Below, one piece after another: positions 24,820 through 31,997 of a DNA stretch of 64,000 nucleotides. The DNA comes from Clostridium sp. AN503. Lineage in GTDB: Bacteria > Bacillota > Clostridia > Lachnospirales > Lachnospiraceae. The translations under genes were made by a program, and so were the position numbers. The notes beneath the pieces were generated by a model, which was given only the letters and a program-made list of their open reading frames with translations, did not search any database and had not been told where the DNA came from. How positions within the stretch are numbered: position 1 is the stretch's first letter; every line of letters starts with the position of its first letter. The stretch lies in the NCBI RefSeq assembly GCF_040719375.1, contig NZ_JBFDTP010000002.1, forward strand, positions 1,116,001 through 1,180,000. The letters are read 5' to 3'.

Positions 24820-24859
24820 CCTTGCAGTTCCCGGGAGTGCTCTGCGTGCAGGGCACTCC
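24791..24859. other. double hairpin before rep, candidate replication or transfer origin
   Basis: First stem: 24791-24804 with 24819-24832 (13 of 14 paired, 14-base loop), spanning the end of the ATPase gene. Second stem: GGAGTGC (24834-24840) with GCACTCC (24853-24859), extended inward by CTGC/GCAG around a 2-base loop. The pair sits 30 bp before the HUH initiator gene, the normal position for a rolling-circle double-strand origin or oriT. Confidence 0.6.
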
Positions 24860-24889
24860 ATTAACTTGATTAACAGGTGATATTATGCC

Positions 24890-25897
24890 ATGATAGAAAA
24901 ACAGAAAATTGAAGTACCTGAATACATTGATAATCGACGCCCGGTGTCTGTAAAATCAATGGGAAATATCAAGCAGATAACAATATCTGATAGACAAAAT
25001 ATAGGAGCAACTATCAAACCAATATCAGGTAAAGAATACATGATTGTTGCAACTGGTGAGATTAAGGAGATTACACATCATGCTCACGACAGAACGGAGA
25101 ACGTAAGAAACCTTGAAAAGACCATGCGGAATCTGCGTGATTTAATCAATACGAATGTAACACCCTATAATATCAAACGAGTGCGCTTTCTAACTTTGAC
25201 ATATCGAGATAACATGCAGGACGCACAAAAACTGTATACAGATTACCGCGATTTCAACAAGCGTTTAAAGCGATATATCCAAAAAGAATATGGTTTGTCT
25301 TACGAGTATATTGTGTGTGTGGAGGCACAAGGCAGGGGTGCTTTTCATCTGCATGTGATAGCAATTTTCTCTAAACCGCCGCCTTTTATCGAGAATACAG
25401 TATTGGCGGATATATGGAGACATGGCTTTGTCAGCATTAAAGCACTGGACAGCAATATAGATAATATAGGCGCGTATTTGACGGCGTACCTCTCCGATTT
25501 AGATATTGAAAGCGGTGTTCCGTTGTCTCACGATTTACTACAAGGCGAGATTCGGGAAGTCCAAACAGAGCAGGCGGAAAATAAGCACGTTATAAAGGGG
25601 GCACGCTTGAAGCTACTTCCGGTAGGATTGAATATATATCGGTGTAGCCGTGGGATAAAAAAACCGCTTGTGGAAAAGATGAGTTATGGAGACGCATTAG
25701 AGGAAATATCGAGTACAGGCTATAAAAAAGTACATGAATCGGCTGTTAAAATCAAAGATTCAGAACGTGATTTTTCCAGCACATACATAAGCCAGATATA
25801 TAAGAAACATATTAACACGGAATTTCGGTGTAATGGTTCAGATAAAAAAACAGAGAACTCAAAAAAGAAAAAATCAGAAAAGAAAAATATCACTTAA
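24890..25897 (+). CDS. HUH-type rolling-circle replication initiator / relaxase
   Basis: A 335-residue protein. Three rolling-circle motifs appear in order: RFLTLTY (residues 99-105, motif 1), the metal-binding HLH in GAFHLHVIAIF (His 153 and 155, motif 2) and AYLTAYLSD (motif 3, Tyr 196 and Tyr 200). Glu 145 is a further candidate ligand. It should nick one strand at a specific site, stay joined through a Tyr, and start replication or transfer. Proteins of this kind serve both roles in small integrative elements. The C-terminal tail is very Lys-rich. It follows the double hairpin that could be its nick site. Confidence 0.82.
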   Translation: MIEKQKIEVPEYIDNRRPVSVKSMGNIKQITISDRQNIGATIKPISGKEYMIVATGEIKEITHHAHDRTENVRNLEKTMRNLRDLINTNVTPYNIKRVRFLTLTYRDNMQDAQKLYTDYRDFNKRLKRYIQKEYGLSYEYIVCVEAQGRGAFHLHVIAIFSKPPPFIENTVLADIWRHGFVSIKALDSNIDNIGAYLTAYLSDLDIESGVPLSHDLLQGEIREVQTEQAENKHVIKGARLKLLPVGLNIYRCSRGIKKPLVEKMSYGDALEEISSTGYKKVHESAVKIKDSERDFSSTYISQIYKKHINTEFRCNGSDKKTENSKKKKSEKKNIT

Positions 25898-25962
25898 AAC
25901 AACAACCAAACATTCTAAAATCAAATCAAGAAAAATCCCAAACACAACGATAGAATCTTACA

Positions 25963-25985
25963 CCACCTAATTAAGATAAAGGTGG
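25963..25985 (+). promoter_or_regulatory. hairpin covering the integrase ribosome-binding site
   Basis: CCACCT (25963-25968) can pair perfectly with AGGTGG (25980-25985), which is the ribosome site 3 bases before the integrase ATG. Pairing would hide it, keeping integrase synthesis low unless something opens the stem. Confidence 0.55.
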
Positions 25986-25988
25986 ATT

Positions 25989-27302
25989 ATGAAAGAGGTC
26001 ACAAATAAAGATTTAGCTATCTTGAAAGAAGCTCTTGCTAATGGTATAATCAACGTCGAGGACGTGCAACAGGTACTTAATATGAAAAAGGAAGAATATT
26101 ATTTATCGTTGCACAAATATGACATATATGAAGGGAAGGACGGCAAATGGTATACGTATCTGCCGGATAAAACCCAAAAGCAGGGGAGGCGAAAGCTAAA
26201 ACGCACCACAAAAACCGCTATTCATCGGGCCGTTATAGATTTCTATAAAGAGCAGGAGAAAAGGGAACAGGGGAAGGAATTGACCTTGCGCTTGCTATAT
26301 CCAGAATGGATAGAGTGGAAAGGCGCTCACACACGCGCTACGACGTCTATACGGCGTTTTAACTGCGACTGGAAGAAGTTTTACCTGCCCTATCCAAAAA
26401 TCATAGATAAGCCCATTGTAGAGCTTACAGTGAGTGAATTAGATATCTGGGCACACAAACTGATAAAACAGTATGATATGACGAAAACCTGCTATTACAC
26501 CATGACAATCTTAATACGGCAGATGTTAGATTATGCGGTGGAACAGTTGGAGATCATCACGGTAAATCCATTCCGGCAAATTAAACTGCAAAAGAAAATG
26601 TTGCGAAAGCCAGTAAAAAAGAACGATGAATCGCAGGTATTTCTTTTAGACGAGACACCTAAAATTATAGAGGCGGCTCTGGCGGATTTTAACAGCAATC
26701 CTTTGAATACCGCTCCTTTGACTGTGGTTCTCGGCTTTCTCACAGGTTTACGCCTTGGTGAGATGGCGGCAATCAAGGAAACGGATATTATGGGGAATAT
26801 ACTTCATGTTCGGCATATGGAGGAAGAAGTTTATGATTATTCCGATTTGGAGCATATCCGGCTGGTGGAACGGGCAGTTATCGACAGCACAAAGACCGAG
26901 GCCGGCGTGCGTGAGGTTCCATTGGTTCCGCAGGCCCTCAAGGTTATTGAAGCGGTGAAAGTCTCCAACCAGATGAACGGCTGGCATGACAAAGGATTCC
27001 TTTTCCTGAATGCTGGAAAGCGCATGACAACGCGGACGGTCAAATACCGGATATCAAAATACTGCAAGCAGTGCGACATAATGGCAAAGAGTTTCCACAA
27101 AGTAAGAAAGACCTATATTTCCGCATTGATTGACAGCGGTATCAATATCAATGAAATTCGCAAGGCGGTAGGGCATACCGATGAGCGTACCACTTACGGA
27201 AATTACTGTTATAACCGCGCAGGAAAGCAGGAAACAACGGTGGCGTTTGAAAATGCTCTGGTGAGCGGAAATGGAATAGCAGATTGCAGGATAGCAATTT
27301 GA
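25989..27302 (+). CDS. tyrosine site-specific integrase
   Basis: A 437-residue phage/Tn916-type integrase. The N-terminal part (about residues 50-90) looks like an arm-binding domain, about 100-205 is the SAM-like core-binding domain, and about 220-420 is the catalytic domain. Active-site residues: Arg 255 in GLRLGE, Lys about 302, His 370 and Arg 373 in FHKVRKT, His 396 in GHTDERTT and the nucleophile Tyr 406. It ends 8 bp before the right repeat, as usual. No excisionase gene was recognised; the XRE protein or the 106-residue protein might serve. Confidence 0.92.
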   Translation: MKEVTNKDLAILKEALANGIINVEDVQQVLNMKKEEYYLSLHKYDIYEGKDGKWYTYLPDKTQKQGRRKLKRTTKTAIHRAVIDFYKEQEKREQGKELTLRLLYPEWIEWKGAHTRATTSIRRFNCDWKKFYLPYPKIIDKPIVELTVSELDIWAHKLIKQYDMTKTCYYTMTILIRQMLDYAVEQLEIITVNPFRQIKLQKKMLRKPVKKNDESQVFLLDETPKIIEAALADFNSNPLNTAPLTVVLGFLTGLRLGEMAAIKETDIMGNILHVRHMEEEVYDYSDLEHIRLVERAVIDSTKTEAGVREVPLVPQALKVIEAVKVSNQMNGWHDKGFLFLNAGKRMTTRTVKYRISKYCKQCDIMAKSFHKVRKTYISALIDSGININEIRKAVGHTDERTTYGNYCYNRAGKQETTVAFENALVSGNGIADCRIAI

Positions 27303-27322
27303 GGTACTCAAAGGTACTCAAA
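27303..27322 (+). repeat. two tandem GGTACTCAAA repeats at the right end
   Basis: Two exact, adjacent 10-bp copies (27303-27312, 27313-27322), matching the repeats at 21415-21436. The first overlaps the end of the direct repeat boundary. Candidate integrase arm-binding sites. Confidence 0.5.
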
Positions 27323-27388
27323 CAGAAAATGAAAAAACCCTTGATTTTTCAAGGGCTTTTCAGTAGCGGAAGGGAGATTTGAACTCTC
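27310..27388 (+). repeat. right attachment-site repeat (attR)
   Basis: Right copy of the 79-bp repeat; differs from the left copy at 27356 (C for T) and 27361 (C for A). The last 25 bases form the 3' end of the functional tRNA-Met. Confidence 0.85.
27331..27355 (-). terminator. terminator of the tRNA-Val/tRNA-Met operon
   Basis: On the minus strand, CCCTTGA-AAAA-TCAAGGG followed by TTTTTT. It is supplied by the element and is duplicated in the left repeat at 21302-21326. Confidence 0.8.
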
Positions 27389-27437
27389 GACACCACGGGT
27401 ATGAACCGTGTGCTCTAGCCAACTGAGCTATTCCGCC
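27364..27437 (-). tRNA. tRNA-Met (anticodon CAU)
   Basis: 74 bases forming a complete cloverleaf on the minus strand: acceptor GGCGGAA with TTCCGCT (one G-U pair), anticodon loop TTCATAC, T arm GAGAGTTCAAATCTC, discriminator A; CCA not encoded. It is the elongator or lysidine-Ile type by anticodon, called Met here. Its 3' end is the element's integration site. Confidence 0.9.
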
Positions 27438-27452
27438 ATATTTGGTTTTATA

Positions 27453-27525
27453 TGGGACCTATAGGGCTCGAACCTATGACCCTCTGCTTGTAAGGCAGAT
27501 GCTCTCCCAGCTGAGCTAAGATCCC
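27453..27525 (-). tRNA. tRNA-Val (anticodon UAC)
   Basis: 73 bases on the minus strand: acceptor GGGATCT with AGGTCCC, anticodon loop CTTACAA, T arm CATAGGTTCGAGCCCTATA, discriminator A. It precedes tRNA-Met in the same operon, 15 bases apart. Confidence 0.92.
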
Positions 27526-27568
27526 ATAATCGCCTCTGGAGTGATGTCTCACTCAAGACTGCCTACGT

Positions 27569-27597
27569 AGTATACCCTTTGTTGTGTCAATTGTCAA
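27569..27597 (-). promoter_or_regulatory. promoter of the tRNA-Val/tRNA-Met operon
   Basis: On the minus strand: perfect TTGACA (27597-27592), 17 bp and TATACT (27574-27569), 44 bp before tRNA-Val. Confidence 0.85.
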
Positions 27598-27740
27598 GAC
27601 TTTTTCTACAATTTTTTTCAAATTTTTGAGTTGATTTTTTTGAACCGGATATTTTTCGGGAAAAGAACATATACTAAAGGAAAGCCTTTTTCCGAAAACC
27701 TGTCAATTCTAACGGTTTTCTAAAGATTTTCAAAACTGTA

Positions 27741-27769
27741 TTGTACTCCCAGTTTGAGTGTGATATAAT
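27741..27769 (+). promoter_or_regulatory. promoter of the PAP2 gene
   Basis: TTGTAC (27741-27746), 17 bp, TATAAT (27764-27769). Between this and the tRNA promoter is AT-rich sequence with one imperfect inverted repeat (27653-27664 / 27688-27699). Confidence 0.7.
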
Positions 27770-27806
27770 CCGGAAAAGTTGAATGATTTTGAAAGGGAGA
27801 TGTCAA

Positions 27807-28463
27807 GTGAAGAATCTGTTAAAGAAGTACGGGCATGTCTGGGTGATGGGTTACATCTTGATTTATCTGCCCTGGTTTTTTTATCTGGAACGAACCGTGA
27901 CCGGCCGGTATGCGGTCATGCATGTGGCGCTGGATGATTATATCCCGTTTAATGAGTATTTTATCATCCCGTATCTGATCTGGTTTTTATATGTAGCAGG
28001 AGCTGTGCTGTATTTCTTTTTTACCAGCAGGCAGGATTATTACAGGCTGTGTACCTTTTTGTTTGTGGGCATGACCATCAGCCTGGTGATCTGCACTTTT
28101 TTTCCAAATGGAACGGATTTAAGGACAGTGGTAGACCCGAATAAGAACCTGTGCAGTTACCTGGTTTCCCTGATCCATGCTTCGGATACTCCGACCAATG
28201 TTTTTCCCAGCATTCATGCGTACAACTCGCTGGGAGTCCATTTTGCCATCACAAACAGCAAAATGCTGAGGGAGAAGAAGTGGGTAAGGAGGACGTCCTT
28301 CCTTCTGATGGTTGCCATCTGCCTGTCCACAGTATTTTTAAAACAGCATTCCGCTATCGATGTGCTTGGGGCTTTTATACTGGGATATGTGATGTATCCG
28401 TTTGTTTTCGGCATGAGTTATGCGTCCGGCAGGAAGACGGCCGGGCAGAAAGCCGTCAGTTAA
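27807..28463 (+). CDS. PAP2-superfamily membrane phosphatase-like protein
   Basis: A 218-residue protein with about six membrane segments. The start GTG 27807 lies 7 bp after AAAGGGAG; the earlier ATG at 27783 would leave that site inside the gene. Motifs of the PAP2 / inositol-phosphorylceramide-synthase type are present: FPSIHAYNSLG and FLKQHSAIDVLG, with the catalytic His pair. Such enzymes remove phosphate from, or exchange head groups on, lipids such as phosphatidic acid. A lipid kinase follows downstream, so the two may act on the same lipids. Confidence 0.82.
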   Translation: MKNLLKKYGHVWVMGYILIYLPWFFYLERTVTGRYAVMHVALDDYIPFNEYFIIPYLIWFLYVAGAVLYFFFTSRQDYYRLCTFLFVGMTISLVICTFFPNGTDLRTVVDPNKNLCSYLVSLIHASDTPTNVFPSIHAYNSLGVHFAITNSKMLREKKWVRRTSFLLMVAICLSTVFLKQHSAIDVLGAFILGYVMYPFVFGMSYASGRKTAGQKAVS

Positions 28464-28476
28464 ATACAGCCGCTGA

Positions 28477-28510
28477 AGAAAAAGACCGGTTTGTCATTCG
28501 GTCTTTTTTT
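28477..28510 (+). terminator. rho-independent terminator after the PAP2 gene
   Basis: AAAGACCG (28481-28488) pairs with CGGTCTTT (28499-28506), followed by a T run. Confidence 0.85.
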
Positions 28511-28530
28511 ATATAAATTTTCTTAGGTGT

Positions 28531-28559
28531 TTTACGGATTTTATGGTATACTCTATAAT
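28531..28559 (+). promoter_or_regulatory. promoter of the lipid kinase gene
   Basis: TTTACG (28531-28536), 17 bp, TATAAT (28554-28559), 21 bp before the ATG. Confidence 0.6.
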
Positions 28560-28580
28560 AGTAAACTATGGGAGGTTTCC

Positions 28581-29504
28581 ATGTACTATTTTATCGTGAA
28601 TCCGAATGCCCGGCACGGGCTTGGAGAAAAGATATGGAAAAAACTGGAACGTCGTATCATACATTCCGGTATAGAATACGAAGTGCAGATGACCAGAGGG
28701 CAGGGAGATGCAAGGCGGCTGGCTGCAGAACTGACGGAGAACAGCGAGGGACCTCATACGATCATTGCGGTAGGCGGAGACGGTACGGTCAACGAGATCT
28801 TGAACGGTCTGAGCTTTGACGGGCCGGTCACGCTGGGCTATATTCCAACCGGATCCGGCAATGACCTTGCGCGCAGCTTAAGGCTTCCCAAAAGCCCGGC
28901 GCGCTGCCTGAAGCGGGTTTTGAGCCCCAGGTATTACCGCTGTCTGGATTATGGGATCCTGTCCTATGAGAAGGAAGCGCCGGTACACCGGAGATTCATT
29001 GTCAGCAGCGGGATCGGAATGGATGCAGCGGTGTGCCATGATCTTTTGGACACCGGCAGAAAGCGCAGGCTTTTGTTGTTTGGCGGGCGGCTGCGCTATG
29101 TGCTTCTGGGCATCAAGCATCTGGTCCTGACGAAGCCGGTGAAGGGGCATCTGGTCCTGGACGGTGTGAAAAAGGTGGAATTCAACCATATTTATTTTAT
29201 TTCCAGCCATATCCATCCTTACGAGGGAGGCGGCTTCAAATTCTCCCCGAAGGCGGATTACAATGATGGACAGCTTGAGGTATGTGTGGTGCACAATTCC
29301 TCCAAGCGGCATTTGGTCCCGGTCCTGGCTGACGCGCTGACGGGCAGGATGGGACATCACAGAGGCGTTCGTTTTTACCGCTGTAAGGAGATGGCAGTCC
29401 ATGTAGACAGGCCGCTGCCTGTGCATGTGGATGGGGAGAGCTGTTTTTGTCAGACGGATATCCATCTCAGGTGCGTGGAGAAAAAGCTGCGCATGATAGT
29501 ATGA
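28581..29504 (+). CDS. diacylglycerol kinase-family lipid kinase
   Basis: A 307-residue cytoplasmic enzyme of the DagK/YegS family. ATG 28581 has GGAGG upstream; an earlier ATG at 28527 precedes the promoter's -10 box and was rejected. The N-terminus YYFIVNPNARHG, the nucleotide-binding GGDGTVNE and PTGSGNDLARSL motifs, and the C-terminal beta-rich lipid-binding domain ending near PLPVHVDGE are typical. It phosphorylates diacylglycerol or a related lipid with ATP, recycling lipid released during envelope synthesis. Confidence 0.88.
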   Translation: MYYFIVNPNARHGLGEKIWKKLERRIIHSGIEYEVQMTRGQGDARRLAAELTENSEGPHTIIAVGGDGTVNEILNGLSFDGPVTLGYIPTGSGNDLARSLRLPKSPARCLKRVLSPRYYRCLDYGILSYEKEAPVHRRFIVSSGIGMDAAVCHDLLDTGRKRRLLLFGGRLRYVLLGIKHLVLTKPVKGHLVLDGVKKVEFNHIYFISSHIHPYEGGGFKFSPKADYNDGQLEVCVVHNSSKRHLVPVLADALTGRMGHHRGVRFYRCKEMAVHVDRPLPVHVDGESCFCQTDIHLRCVEKKLRMIV

Positions 29505-29552
29505 CAGGACTGCAGATACAGAATGATTATGACATAAAGGAGATTTGAATCT

Positions 29553-30116
29553 ATGCGGATCGGACAGGGATATGATGTCCATAAATTAGTAGAGGGAAGG
29601 GATCTGATCCTGGGCGGCGTGACAGTGCCGTATGAGTTGGGGCTGCTCGGCCACTCGGACGCGGATGTGCTGGTACATGCGGTCATGGATGCGCTTTTGG
29701 GGGCGGCTGCGCTTGGCGACATTGGACAGCATTTCCCGGATACAGACCCTGAATATAAAGGGATTTCCAGCATTGCTCTGCTTGAGAGGGTGGGAGCGCT
29801 TCTGGAGGAGAAGGGCTACGTGATCGAGAATATTGACGCGACAGTCATTGCACAGCGGCCCAAGCTGGCGGCTTACCGTCCCCAGATGGCGGAAAATATC
29901 GCGAAGGCGCTGCGCCTGGAGGTGAACCGGGTCAGTGTCAAGGCTACTACAGAAGAGGGGCTTGGCTTTACCGGCTCCGGCGAGGGGATCTCCTCACAGG
30001 CAGTCACCCTTTTGACGGATGTGCGGGATTATGCTTTTGACGACCGTATGCAGTCCCAGGGCAGAGACTGCGGGGGATGTCCGGGCTGTTGCAGCAGGAC
30101 AGACCAGGACGCATAA
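29553..30116 (+). CDS. ispF: 2-C-methyl-D-erythritol 2,4-cyclodiphosphate synthase
   Basis: 187 residues; AAAGGAG precedes the start. It makes the cyclic diphosphate intermediate of the non-mevalonate (MEP) isoprenoid pathway. Metal-binding DVH (residues 8-10), GHSDADVLVHAVMDALLGA, DIGQHFPD and the C-terminal KATTEEGLGFTGSGEG are all standard. Family members normally end near residue 158; this one has an additional tail of about 29 residues rich in Cys and Gly (CGGCPGCC) and Asp. First of four closely spaced housekeeping genes. Confidence 0.93.
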   Translation: MRIGQGYDVHKLVEGRDLILGGVTVPYELGLLGHSDADVLVHAVMDALLGAAALGDIGQHFPDTDPEYKGISSIALLERVGALLEEKGYVIENIDATVIAQRPKLAAYRPQMAENIAKALRLEVNRVSVKATTEEGLGFTGSGEGISSQAVTLLTDVRDYAFDDRMQSQGRDCGGCPGCCSRTDQDA

Positions 30117-30156
30117 AATGCATAAGAGAAAAAGCTGAGAAAAGGAGCAGACTGAC

Positions 30157-31566
30157 ATGAAGATTTTTAATACATTGACGAGGACAAAAGAAGAATTCAA
30201 ACCGCTTGAACCGGGAAAGGTGAAGATGTACGTATGCGGACCTACCGTATATAACTTCATCCATATCGGCAATGCAAGGCCGATGATCGTGTTTGACACG
30301 GTGCGGAGATATTTTGAATATAAAGGTTACGAGGTGAACTACGTTTCCAATTTCACCGATGTGGATGACAAGATCATCAAAAAGGCGATCGAGGAAGGCG
30401 TGGATGCGGATACCATATCCACGCGCTATATCGAGGAGTGCAGGAAGGATATGGCGGCGATGAATGTGAGGCCCGCCACCACCCATCCCCAGGCGACCCA
30501 GGAGATCTGCGGTATGCTGGAGATGATCGGGACCCTGATCGAGAAGGGGCATGCCTACGCCGCCAAGGACGGCACGGTATATTTCCGTACCAATTCCTTT
30601 AAAGAATATGGGAAGCTGTCCCACAAGAATTTAGATGATCTGCAGTCCGGTTTCCGTGAGATCAAGGTCACCGGGGAAGAGGGCAAGGAGGATCCGTCCG
30701 ATTTTGTGCTGTGGAAGCCCAAAAAAGACGGGGAGCCTTTCTGGGAGTCGCCGTGGTGCGAAGGGCGTCCGGGCTGGCATATTGAGTGCTCCGTGATGTC
30801 CAAAAAGTATCTGGGCGACCAGATCGACATCCATGCAGGCGGCGAGGACTTGATCTTCCCTCACCATGAGAATGAGATCGCACAGTCGGAAGCAGCCAAT
30901 GGCAGACCGTTTGCCACATACTGGATGCACAACGCATTTTTAAATATCGACAACCGGAAGATGTCAAAATCCCTCGGGAATTTCTTTACAGTCAGGGAGA
31001 TCAGTGAAAAGTATGACCTCCAGGTGCTGAGGTTCTTTATGCTGAGCGCCCATTACAGAAGCCCGCTGAATTTCAGCGCGGAGCTTATGGAATCTTCCAA
31101 GAACGGTCTGGACCGTATCCTTACGGCTGTGGAACGGCTTAAGGAATTAGGCAGCAGGGCGGCAGACGGCGCTATGAGTGAAGGAGAGCAGTCCTGCATG
31201 GCTGAGGCGGGAGCGCTGGTGGAGAAGTACGAGGCGGCCATGGATGATGATTTCAACACGGCAGATGCGATCTCGGCAGTCTTTGAGCTGGTGAAGCTGA
31301 GCAACAGCACGGCTTCGGAGGAGAGTACCAGGTCCTATGTGGACTATTTAAAGAATACAATTGAGTCCCTTTGCGATGTTCTTGGCATCATTACCGAGCG
31401 GAAAAAGGAAGCGCTGGATGACGAAGTTGAGGAGTTGATCGCAGCCAGACAGCAGGCCCGGAAGGAAAAGAATTTCGCTCGCGCGGATGAGATCCGTAAC
31501 CAGCTTCTGGATATGGGAATCATCCTGGAAGATACCAGGGAAGGTGTGAAATGGAAACGGGCTTAA
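30157..31566 (+). CDS. cysS: cysteinyl-tRNA synthetase
   Basis: 469 residues, class Ia synthetase that attaches Cys to tRNA-Cys. The HIGH motif appears as HIGN in FIHIGNARP, the KMSKS motif is intact (RKMSKSLGNFFT) and zinc ligands include Cys in YVCGPTVY, ECSVMS and HHENE. A DALR-type helical domain and a short C-terminal segment follow. AAAGGAG precedes the ATG. Its 3' end overlaps mrnC by 16 bp, so the genes are translated together. Confidence 0.95.
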   Translation: MKIFNTLTRTKEEFKPLEPGKVKMYVCGPTVYNFIHIGNARPMIVFDTVRRYFEYKGYEVNYVSNFTDVDDKIIKKAIEEGVDADTISTRYIEECRKDMAAMNVRPATTHPQATQEICGMLEMIGTLIEKGHAYAAKDGTVYFRTNSFKEYGKLSHKNLDDLQSGFREIKVTGEEGKEDPSDFVLWKPKKDGEPFWESPWCEGRPGWHIECSVMSKKYLGDQIDIHAGGEDLIFPHHENEIAQSEAANGRPFATYWMHNAFLNIDNRKMSKSLGNFFTVREISEKYDLQVLRFFMLSAHYRSPLNFSAELMESSKNGLDRILTAVERLKELGSRAADGAMSEGEQSCMAEAGALVEKYEAAMDDDFNTADAISAVFELVKLSNSTASEESTRSYVDYLKNTIESLCDVLGIITERKKEALDDEVEELIAARQQARKEKNFARADEIRNQLLDMGIILEDTREGVKWKRA

Positions 31567-31997
31567 AGAATACCATGGAGGATGCCTTAAAACAGGCACT
31601 GAATCTCCAGGATGTAGATGTGAGCGCCTATTCTCCTCTGGTGCTGGCCTATATCGGCGATGCGGTGTATGAGCTTTTGATCCGCACGAAGGTCATCAAC
31701 CAGGGAAGCATGCAGGTAAATAAGATGCACAAGAAAAGCTCCAGCCTCGTGAAGGCGGAGACCCAGGCGAATCTGGTCAAGGTCCTGCAGGAGGAGTTTA
31801 CAGAGGCGGAGATGGCGGTCTACAAGCGGGGGCGGAACGCCAAATCCGTTTCCACGGCAAAGCATGCTACCATGATCGATTACCGGATGGCCACAGGATT
31901 TGAAGCCCTGGCAGGCTATCTGTATCTGACGGGCAGCTATGAACGGCTGCTCACGCTGGTGCATGATGGATTAGAGAAGATTGGAGAACTTACATGA
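31551..31997 (+). CDS. mrnC: Mini-ribonuclease III
   Basis: 148 residues: an RNase III catalytic domain without the double-stranded-RNA-binding domain. The signature LAYIGDAVYELLIR carries the catalytic Asp; FTEAEMAVYKRGRNAKSVS and the second acidic helix TGFEALAGYLYLTG follow. Mini-III trims the 3' and 5' ends of 23S rRNA precursor. The cysS-mrnC-rlmB order is a widely kept arrangement in Bacillota. It overlaps cysS at its start and rlmB at its end (ATGA). Confidence 0.93.
   Translation: METGLKNTMEDALKQALNLQDVDVSAYSPLVLAYIGDAVYELLIRTKVINQGSMQVNKMHKKSSSLVKAETQANLVKVLQEEFTEAEMAVYKRGRNAKSVSTAKHATMIDYRMATGFEALAGYLYLTGSYERLLTLVHDGLEKIGELT

Larger units (their letters stand above)
21281..27388. 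mobile_element. integrated mobilizable element in tRNA-Met, about 6.0 kb
   Basis: The region lies between 79-bp direct repeats (21281-21359 and 27310-27388, 77 of 79 identical). The repeat includes 25 bases of the tRNA-Met 3' end and the tRNA terminator. The intact tRNA is rebuilt at the right end. Contents: secreted protein, XRE regulator, unknown 106-residue protein, two-segment membrane protein, FtsK-like ATPase, HUH replication initiator and tyrosine integrase next to the right end. The genes are more AT-rich than the chromosome around them. The set resembles integrative mobilizable elements or a minimal conjugative element with an FtsK-type translocase. I see no secretion-channel genes, so self-transfer is doubtful. 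Confidence 0.88.
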
